Source of the DNA: Thermoplasmata archaeon | GTDB taxonomy: Archaea > Thermoplasmatota > SW-10-69-26 | NCBI GenBank assembly: GCA_003561665.1 | Contig: PWVY01000216.1 | Coordinates: 1-10,869, forward strand | Reading direction: 5' to 3' | DNA length: 10,869 nucleotides | In this document: piece after piece, positions 6,407 to 10,869 of the stretch | Layout: the number at the start of each line of letters is the position of its first letter | How positions within the stretch are numbered: the first letter of the stretch is position 1 | The notes under the pieces: generated by a model | Told to the model about the DNA's origin: nothing | The model's input: the letters and a program-made list of their open reading frames with translations, nothing else | Databases searched by the model: none | Translations under genes and position numbers: made by a program

Positions 6407-6416
6407 GACCACCTCA
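6407..6416 (-). promoter_or_regulatory. Stop codon overlapping a Shine-Dalgarno (TGAGGTGGTC) at the cytochrome b/subunit IV junction
   Basis: The minus strand reads TGA-GGTGGTC-AC-GTG. The stop of the cytochrome b gene is built into GAGGTGGTC, which differs by one base from the anti-16S consensus GAGGTGATC. This arrangement suits translational coupling of the two halves of cytochrome b. Confidence 0.6.
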
Positions 6417-7220
6417 GTGCGGCTCCGCGATGCCCTGCCACCACACGATGACGACGTGCAACACGGCTGCTCCGAACGTAAGCAAAGGCAGCAAAATCAC
6501 GTGCAGCACGTACATCCGCGTGATGGTCTGTTGGCCCAGTTCAACGCCCCCGAACAACAGGCCAGCTAGGTACTGGCCCAGGATGGGCGTTGCGATCGAC
6601 ATTTCTAACCCGATGATGGCAGCCCAGTAGGAGAGCTGGCTCCAGGGGAGGATGTACCCGGTGTATCCAAGCCCCATCGTGAGTAGGAAGAGGACAACGC
6701 CCAGAAGCCAATTCAACTCGCGCGGCTTCTTGTAGGCTTGCGTGAAGTAAACACGGAACATGTGAAGAACGACCGCCCACACCATCACCATGCCGCTCCA
6801 GAAGTGGAGCGCTCGGATTCCGAACCCAAGGGGAACCTCCGTCATGATCACGGTCATCGATTCCCATGCTTCCGTGGCTTGAACCCCGTTCACGGTGGCT
6901 TCCGCTGTGGACGGGACGTAATAGAACGTGAGCAAGATCCCGCTGATGGCTGCGAAGATGAACGCAAGGAACGCGATGGACCCTAACGTGTAAAGCGGGT
7001 ACCAGTACCAAATCACGCGCAGGTTGTACTTCTCGGTGTGGGTTCGAGGAAGCTCGAGGTTGATTTGGTAGTAGAAGTGGCGGAACTCGTCAGCGTAGTT
7101 CCGCAAGCGGAATCGCTCGTCGACCCAAGCGAACAGGGCCAGCAACATACGACCCACCGGGCCGGGTTCGGTGAACCCGTCCCTGCGTGCATCCATGGTG
7201 TCGCTGGTCTCGGGACCCAT
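6414..7220 (-). CDS. Cytochrome b6-type diheme subunit (N-terminal half of cytochrome b)
   Basis: This 268-residue membrane protein carries the two b haems of the quinol oxidoreductase. Haem ligands are His139 and His153 in RALHFWSG...VVLHMFRVY, and His240 and His255 in MYVLHVILL...AAVLHVV. The spacings are 13 and 14 intervening residues; the extra residue in the second pair is the classical b6 pattern. Other b6-like blocks are KKPRELNW (164-171), GYTGYILPWSQLSYWA (185-200) and the end WWQGIAEP. Four membrane helices are predicted, at about 74-97, 136-158, 171-192 and 237-259. The b6 cysteine that anchors haem c_n is missing: the equivalent segment YNLRVIWYWYPLY (65-77) has no cysteine. The N-terminal 60 residues are a long hydrophilic and amphipathic extension. 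The gene starts one base after the Rieske stop codon. Confidence 0.95.
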   Translation of the reverse strand: MGPETSDTMDARRDGFTEPGPVGRMLLALFAWVDERFRLRNYADEFRHFYYQINLELPRTHTEKYNLRVIWYWYPLYTLGSIAFLAFIFAAISGILLTFYYVPSTAEATVNGVQATEAWESMTVIMTEVPLGFGIRALHFWSGMVMVWAVVLHMFRVYFTQAYKKPRELNWLLGVVLFLLTMGLGYTGYILPWSQLSYWAAIIGLEMSIATPILGQYLAGLLFGGVELGQQTITRMYVLHVILLPLLTFGAAVLHVVIVWWQGIAEPH

Positions 7221-7221
7221 C

Positions 7222-8058
7222 TCACGCGTCGCCTCCTTCTTCCTCGGCCTCAGGGTACCGGAAGATGGTCCGGTTGTACACGTCGATTGTGAAGGGATCG
7301 TAACGGGACAGGTGGCAGGTGCAGAAGATGCGATCTCCGTACCCGCTTTGAACGGCTAACCGGTCCTCGTGGAACCGGGCCACGCAGCAGAAGTGCGTGC
7401 ACATGGATGCGCAAGCGAGGAACACCGAGTCCGGGTCCTCGGGGTGTTGGGGCATCCAGTCTCGGATCTCCTCTTCCTGGGTTGGCACGATAGCGGCCGT
7501 GAAGTCCACGATCTCCGCGGGGGCTCGAAGGATCATGCCTGTGAGGGTGGACTCAGCCGGTTGGTCCGTGGATCGCCATTGGAAGGGTGCGCCTGCGCCG
7601 GGGAAATCCGCAAAGAGCGGGTCCGGGGTGTCTTCGGGGAAGTCTTGCCATCGGACTTGGTCTCCGATGATGTCTGCGAACCACGTATCCAACCCTTTCC
7701 GCAGGCGCTCTTCCTGAACGTGGTAGCGGATCAAGTCGTCCCCGTCCCATGTGGGGAGCGCGCCTGGTGTGCGTTCGTGTCCACAGTAGCGGTACCATTG
7801 GAGTTGGTTCTCGAATGCGTCGGGGACACCGCGCAGCGCGCCTTCGTCCGTGATCTCCAAGGGGATGATGGGTAACCCGTACGGGGCGGGGGACCCGCGC
7901 ATGACGTGCACGCCAGGGTACGAGATAGGGATGATCTCTACGTCCATGTCGGTGAGCGGCCGAAGCATCCCGATGCCTGCAGCTGCGGCTGCGCCTGCGG
8001 CGCCGACGCCTGCACAGGCTTTGATGAAGCTTCGCCGGTCGAACCCTTCGTCAGGCAT
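7222..8058 (-). CDS. Rieske [2Fe-2S] protein of the quinol oxidoreductase, Tat-exported
   Basis: The 278-residue protein should take one electron from quinol at the Qo site and pass it to the copper protein. Residues 8-16 (RRSFIKACA) form a twin-arginine motif, followed by a small-residue hydrophobic segment (17-31) that probably stays as the membrane anchor. The cluster-binding loops are CTHFCC (220-225) and CTCHLS (246-251). Cys220, His222, Cys246 and His249 are the predicted cluster ligands, and Cys225 with Cys248 would form the conserved disulfide. Both loops depart from the canonical CTHLGC and CPCHGS. Ser251 and Tyr253, which raise the redox potential in known proteins, are kept. A region of about 150 residues lies between anchor and cluster, larger than in bc1 Rieske proteins. 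The gene sits between the small membrane protein and cytochrome b. Confidence 0.93.
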   Translation of the reverse strand: MPDEGFDRRSFIKACAGVGAAGAAAAAGIGMLRPLTDMDVEIIPISYPGVHVMRGSPAPYGLPIIPLEITDEGALRGVPDAFENQLQWYRYCGHERTPGALPTWDGDDLIRYHVQEERLRKGLDTWFADIIGDQVRWQDFPEDTPDPLFADFPGAGAPFQWRSTDQPAESTLTGMILRAPAEIVDFTAAIVPTQEEEIRDWMPQHPEDPDSVFLACASMCTHFCCVARFHEDRLAVQSGYGDRIFCTCHLSRYDPFTIDVYNRTIFRYPEAEEEGGDA

Positions 8059-8086
8059 GATTGTTCACGTCCCGTTGATGTCTCTT

Positions 8087-8374
8087 CTATAGGAGGTCTT
8101 CCCACTTCTGCTTGCGTTGCTTGACGATGATGATATCGTCCAGGAAGAACCGCCGGTACAGCGTGAGGATGATGCCGAGGATCAGGAAGGCGGAAGCAAG
8201 CCAGAACATCATGACTTGCTGCTCTTGTGGCGAGTTCCACCCAAGGGCGATGCCTGCGATGAACAAGCCAACGAACACGAGTTCGAGCCCTGTGAGGATG
8301 ACGATCGCGATGGCAACGCTAAGGGGCTGTTCGGCGGGATCGTGTCGGACGACGTCTCCTGGGAGTTTCGCCAT
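8087..8374 (-). CDS. Small two-helix membrane protein, candidate subunit of the quinol oxidoreductase
   Basis: I do not recognise a named family. The 95-residue protein has two hydrophobic helices, about 19-45 (VAIAIVILTGLELVFVGLFI and onward) and 54-73, joined by a short polar turn (NSPQEQQ). The C-terminal tail is strongly charged (YRRFF at 73-77, KQRKQKWED at 85-93). The positive-inside rule puts both termini in the cytoplasm. A glutamate (Glu31) lies in the middle of the first helix. The gene lies between the cupredoxin and Rieske genes, starting eight bases after the former's stop with an overlapping ribosome binding site, so it is certainly expressed with the complex. Haloarchaeal bc clusters, as I recall, also carry small uncharacterised membrane proteins. 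A structural subunit or assembly factor is inferred. The stop is TAG. Confidence 0.82.
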   Translation of the reverse strand: MAKLPGDVVRHDPAEQPLSVAIAIVILTGLELVFVGLFIAGIALGWNSPQEQQVMMFWLASAFLILGIILTLYRRFFLDDIIIVKQRKQKWEDLL

Positions 8375-8377
8375 CGT

Positions 8378-8385
8378 TCACCTCA
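8378..8385 (-). promoter_or_regulatory. Stop codon overlapping a Shine-Dalgarno (TGAGGTGA) at the cupredoxin/small protein junction
   Basis: The minus strand reads TGA-GGTGAACG-ATG. The cupredoxin stop codon forms part of GAGGTGA, a strong match to the 16S anti-Shine-Dalgarno, four bases before the next ATG. It is the same design as at 6407-6416. Confidence 0.6.
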
Positions 8386-9165
8386 TATCAGGAAATAGAA
8401 CAGAGCGCCGATGAGGGCGATGATCACGAGCACCGTCACGACGCTTTTCGGGGAGGGGAGGACTGGTTCGATGATTTCTTGATCCTCTCCGCCTGCCGTT
8501 CCCGCGGCGACCGTCACGGTCTGGGGGCCCCCGGTTCTGTGGTCGACGGCATGCCGGGTCTCCCCGTATCGGAACAGGAAGAAGGTGCCGACGAGCACGA
8601 GGACCATGAGGATGAGGGACACGATGCCGACCCAGTAGGCAAGATAGCTGACGCCGAACTCTGTGATCTCCTCTTCTTCTTCAGCGACGGCTTCTCCGAT
8701 GTGGAGGACGCCTCGCATGCCCATGTCGTCGTGTCCGGGGACGGTGCAGATGAACTCAACGGTCCCTTCAACGTCTGGGGGGATGGTGATGTTGAGATCG
8801 TACGACTCGCCTTCGTCGAGGATCGGCGTTTTGACCATATCGCCTTGACCACCCTCTCCAGGCTGAAGGTCTTCTTCGTCGAATTCGAACAAGTCGTGTG
8901 TGAGGAATCCGAAGTCGTGATCGGTTGGTTGAAGGTTGACGACGTGGAAGGTCACTTCTGAGTTGGCAGGGACCATGATCTCGTCGGGTTGGATGTCGAA
9001 GGGATCGTCCTCGCCTCCACCCATGTAGATGTTGATGGTGATCTCTGCTGGCTGGTCAGCCGGCACTACTCCCTCGTCCTGTGCCGCCACGATACCCACC
9101 AGAGGCAACGTGAGGAGAAGGAGGGCGGTTCCGACGAGGACCGTTCGTGAACCCTGGAGTCCCAT
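8383..9165 (-). CDS. Membrane-anchored blue copper protein (cupredoxin), electron acceptor of the Rieske/b complex
   Basis: This 260-residue protein begins with a signal peptide (1-28, ending IVAAQ), then a cupredoxin domain at about 40-156. Type 1 copper ligands are visible: His83 in QPTDHDFGF, and Cys140, His145 and Met150 in FICTVPGHDDMGM. The Cys-x4-His-x4-Met spacing matches rusticyanin/sulfocyanin-like proteins rather than plastocyanin. After an acidic stretch (161-169) come a membrane helix (about 173-198), a hydrophilic loop rich in Gly and Thr, and a final helix (240-260) that ends the protein. The copper site should face the outside, where it can take electrons from the Rieske protein and deliver them to a terminal oxidase, replacing cytochrome c. 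It is the first gene of the operon, with a good TATA box upstream. The assignment as redox partner rests on position. Confidence 0.92.
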   Translation of the reverse strand: MGLQGSRTVLVGTALLLLTLPLVGIVAAQDEGVVPADQPAEITINIYMGGGEDDPFDIQPDEIMVPANSEVTFHVVNLQPTDHDFGFLTHDLFEFDEEDLQPGEGGQGDMVKTPILDEGESYDLNITIPPDVEGTVEFICTVPGHDDMGMRGVLHIGEAVAEEEEEITEFGVSYLAYWVGIVSLILMVLVLVGTFFLFRYGETRHAVDHRTGGPQTVTVAAGTAGGEDQEIIEPVLPSPKSVVTVLVIIALIGALFYFLI

Positions 9166-9193
9166 GTCGTCTCGGCGGCCGAAACAGGTCGGG

Positions 9194-9203
9194 GTATTAA
9201 ACT
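9194..9203 (-). promoter_or_regulatory. TATA box of the respiratory operon
   Basis: The minus strand reads AGTTTAATAC, the best archaeal box A match in the window, centred about 33 bases before the cupredoxin ATG. It predicts a transcript with a leader of only a few bases covering the cupredoxin gene through at least the glutaredoxin-like gene. Confidence 0.6.
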
Positions 9204-9259
9204 GTTGCTCGTCCCTTCACGAGTGGAGGTGAGTAAGGGGGGTAGAGCAGGGCAGCGCT

Positions 9260-9286
9260 GTTCCCCGTGATGGGGGGTAGGGGAAC
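9260..9286. repeat. Inverted repeat GTTCCCC-N13-GGGGAAC upstream of the 9321 gene
   Basis: The 7-base arms are perfect complements with a G-rich 13-base spacer. The right arm abuts the TATA-like box at 9286-9293. The arms lie about two helical turns apart, as expected for a dimeric regulator. The core GTTCC/GGAAC matches the repeats near 387-450 and 5121-5139, but here the half-sites face the other way. Confidence 0.45.
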
Positions 9287-9293
9287 ATTTATG
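9286..9293 (+). promoter_or_regulatory. TATA-like box of the 9321 gene
   Basis: CATTTATG is centred about 32 bases before the ATG at 9321, matching the spacing of the divergent respiratory operon promoter. This supports 9321 rather than the upstream GTG/ATG codons as the start, since those would lie within the promoter. Confidence 0.5.
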
Positions 9294-9320
9294 GGAGGCC
9301 GTGTGACCTTTCCAGGTGTC

Positions 9321-10547
9321 ATGCGGCGTATCCTTCCGGTTCTGGTCGTAGGCGTTCTTATCGTGCTAGCTTCCCCGGTGTTCGCGGCTCACGGCGAGGA
9401 GCCGATTCAGCCGGCGGAAGAACCGTCGCATGCGTTCCTTGCTCAGATTTATGATGTCAACCGGACCATCGCTGAGGTGGAAGCCAAGGTCGGAAACGAC
9501 CCTGCCATCGACGATGCCAAACACCAACGCGCGCTTGCGGCGCAATCGTTCATGTCCGGGAATCACTGGGTAACGCTGCAGCACCTCTGGCAGGCCACAT
9601 ACATCATCGAGCGCGTAAGCGCCGAGTATGACAGCCGTGAAGCCAGCGATCAAGAGGCTTCTTACTTTAGCGAAAAACGCGCCGCTTGGAACGAGGCGAC
9701 CGCCATCATCACGAACGTTCACGAGGACATGCTCGAGCTCCAGAGCGAAGGGGTGGATCTCTGGATGCTGGATCATGCATTGATGGCCGGGTACCTCTTA
9801 GCGAAGGGCGAGAACCTGCACCGAAGCTTTGGCCCGACTGCGGAGGCGTGGGAAGGCGGCGACCGTAGCGAACAGATGCGAAACGGGCTCTCCGCGTTCT
9901 CGCACGGAGCCAAGATGCATGCTCTCCTGGCTCAAGGGATCCTAGATAGAGCTCAGGCAAACCAGACCGACCAACCGATCGGTCCCGTGATGGGGAACGC
10001 GACGTTGCGTGGCACCGTGGATGCGATTGGCCCGGTCCTTGCCGAAGGAGCCACGGGCGTCGATCGAGAATTCCAAGGCATCGTGGAGGGGAACCTTGTA
10101 GAAGAGGAATGGCTTGCGGCCCTGGGAGCGACGATCGCTTGGAGTGAGAACCAGGCCAACGTCGCGTTCCAGTGGACGTTCGACGATGGATCGTACGACA
10201 CCATGGACATGGTTCACCATCTTGAGGAACTCATCGAGAACGATGAATCGATGGAGGTGATCGATGGGCTGGGCGTTCCGGGCGCGCAGGCTCGGTTCAG
10301 TCTCCCGCAGGCGTACGCGGGGTACCATCAGGCGCTTAATGATACCGAGGAGGGGGAGGTTACGCACGCCACCGCGTTGCAAGCAACGCAAGCCTTGGGC
10401 GCGCTATCGGCTGTGCACACCTCGGCTGCCATCATGCAGGCCGCGAGTGGCCAGACCCCGATGGATCACGTGGTTCATCTCCCGACACACAGCGCGGGGT
10501 CCTTCGACTTGGAGGAGATGCCCGTGCAAGAGCAGGATGCCGACTAG
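9321..10547 (+). CDS. Exported, mostly helical protein of unknown function; frame continues into a membrane anchor after TAG
   Basis: I do not recognise this 408-residue protein. Starting at ATG 9321 it has a clean Sec signal peptide (MRRILPVLVVGVLIVLASPV, cleavage near VFA at 20-22). The start is preferred over the in-frame GTG at 9267 because that extension would bury the signal peptide and overlap the TATA box; AGGTGTC lies directly before the ATG. The mature protein is acidic and looks largely alpha-helical, with many Ala, Glu, His and Gln. It has no cysteine and several histidines in helices (such as HALMAGYLL, HGAKMHALL and VHH). Residues 391-408 form an acidic Gly/Ser-containing tail. 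Directly after the TAG the same frame encodes a hydrophobic helix and basic end (separate entry). It is divergent from the respiratory operon, which alone does not prove a link. Function unknown. Confidence 0.82.
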   Translation: MRRILPVLVVGVLIVLASPVFAAHGEEPIQPAEEPSHAFLAQIYDVNRTIAEVEAKVGNDPAIDDAKHQRALAAQSFMSGNHWVTLQHLWQATYIIERVSAEYDSREASDQEASYFSEKRAAWNEATAIITNVHEDMLELQSEGVDLWMLDHALMAGYLLAKGENLHRSFGPTAEAWEGGDRSEQMRNGLSAFSHGAKMHALLAQGILDRAQANQTDQPIGPVMGNATLRGTVDAIGPVLAEGATGVDREFQGIVEGNLVEEEWLAALGATIAWSENQANVAFQWTFDDGSYDTMDMVHHLEELIENDESMEVIDGLGVPGAQARFSLPQAYAGYHQALNDTEEGEVTHATALQATQALGALSAVHTSAAIMQAASGQTPMDHVVHLPTHSAGSFDLEEMPVQEQDAD

Positions 10548-10649
10548 GCGGTTCTAGCCGCGATCCCGTTGTGGGGATGGGCGATAGCGTTGGCGCTGCT
10601 TATCGTCGTGGCCATCGCAGGTGTCCGGTATCGGGATTCGAGGAGATGA
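10548..10649 (+). other. In-frame continuation of the 9321 gene encoding a C-terminal membrane anchor
   Basis: After the TAG at 10545-10547, 33 sense codons run in the same frame to TGA at 10647-10649. They encode AVLAAIPLWGWAIALALLIV followed by VAIAGVRYRDSRR. That is an aromatic-flanked hydrophobic helix of about 20 residues with a basic cytoplasmic end, the normal finish of an archaeal surface protein. No start codon with a ribosome binding site precedes it, so an independent gene is unlikely. It may be reached by readthrough, be the remnant of a recently truncated gene, or reflect a base error at the TAG. An open frame of this length alone could occur by chance; its composition is the evidence. 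Confidence 0.7.
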
Positions 10650-10692
10650 TCGTTGGTTTCCCGGGGACCTCCGGAGCGGCCGAATAGAGGAT

Positions 10693-10720
10693 GAGGAAAA
10701 ACGTTAAGGGGAGATTCCTC
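10693..10720. repeat. Inverted repeat GAGGAA-N16-TTCCTC around a TATA-like box
   Basis: Six-base complementary arms bracket AACGTTAAG (10700-10708), the probable TATA box of the last gene, centred about 30 bases before its ATG. The overall length of 28 bases equals that of the repeat bracketing the pdxT box at 387-414. It could be an operator; with six-base arms chance is possible. Confidence 0.3.
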
Positions 10721-10733
10721 GCCTGAGGGCTTG

Positions 10734-10869
10734 ATGAGGTCCCTGCATGCTTTGGTCCTTCTTGTTCTAGGTGCCCTCTTGGGTATCTTGCTTGTCGCAG
10801 GGACGGCGCAAGCGACATCGTACGGGGCCGGTGAATGGGAGCTTGGCATGGAGTGGTATTGGGAGAGCG
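10734..10869 (+). CDS. Exported protein, N-terminus only (runs off right edge)
   Basis: Forty-five codons are visible from ATG 10734. The first 27 residues (MRSLHALVLLVLGALLGILL, then VAGTAQA) form a classical Sec signal peptide with likely cleavage after AQA. The mature part begins TSYGAGEWELGMEWYWES, rich in Trp, Tyr and Glu. Nothing more can be said about function. The gene lies 84 bases after the TGA that ends the extended frame of the 9321 gene. A TATA-like box about 30 bases upstream, inside an inverted repeat, suggests its own promoter. An in-frame TTG directly before the ATG is a less likely start. Confidence 0.75.
   Translation, partial: MRSLHALVLLVLGALLGILLVAGTAQATSYGAGEWELGMEWYWES

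Noticed and set aside
9267..9320. GTG start giving an 18-residue N-terminal extension of the 9321 protein.
   Set aside because: It would overlap the TATA-like box and inverted repeat and place residues before an otherwise ideal signal peptide.
10545..10547. TAG as a pyrrolysine codon.
   Set aside because: No pyl genes or methyltransferase context are visible, and TAG serves as an ordinary stop for three other genes here. It is kept only as a remote explanation of the anchor extension.

Overview
The window looks like a chromosomal segment of a GC-rich archaeon. The evidence is: Shine-Dalgarno sequences of the form GGTGAT or GAGGTG placed almost against the start codon; TATA-like boxes only about 26-33 bases upstream of several starts; an archaeal-type formyltetrahydrofolate cyclo-ligase homologue; a halophile-like cold-shock protein; and a split cytochrome b with a blue copper protein in place of any c-type cytochrome. 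I lean to the Halobacteria/Thermoplasmatota side of the Euryarchaeota (marine Poseidoniales would fit), but the taxon is inference. No tRNA, rRNA, CRISPR array, transposase or phage gene was seen.

Layout. Bases 1-374 (-) carry the N-terminal two thirds of PdxT. A 114-base divergent promoter region follows, then a secreted protein of unknown function (489-1106 +) and a thioredoxin-fold peroxiredoxin-like protein (1160-1750 +). A long exported, membrane-anchored M14 zinc carboxypeptidase (1766-3979 -) lies convergent to that gene and divergent from the cyclo-ligase homologue (4078-4797 +). A cold-shock protein (4861-5061 -) follows.

The centre of the window is a tight minus-strand respiratory operon. 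Reading 9165 to 5145 it encodes a membrane-anchored cupredoxin, a 95-residue two-helix membrane protein, a Tat-exported Rieske protein, cytochrome b6-type and subunit IV-type proteins, and a membrane-anchored glutaredoxin-like protein. No CxxCH haem-c motif occurs in any of these. The likely unit is a quinol:cupredoxin oxidoreductase: quinol is oxidised at the split cytochrome b, one electron goes through the Rieske cluster to the copper protein and on to a terminal oxidase, and the other recycles through the two b haems. The small membrane protein and the glutaredoxin-like protein are candidate accessory or assembly factors.

On the right is a divergent exported helical protein (9321-10547 +). 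Its frame continues past a TAG into a textbook transmembrane anchor (10548-10649), suggesting readthrough, a recent nonsense change or a base error. Last is the start of another exported protein (10734-end). The short motif GGAAC/GTTCC recurs in paired form in the promoter regions of pdxT, the 489 gene, the cold-shock gene and the 9321 gene, which hints at a shared regulator.
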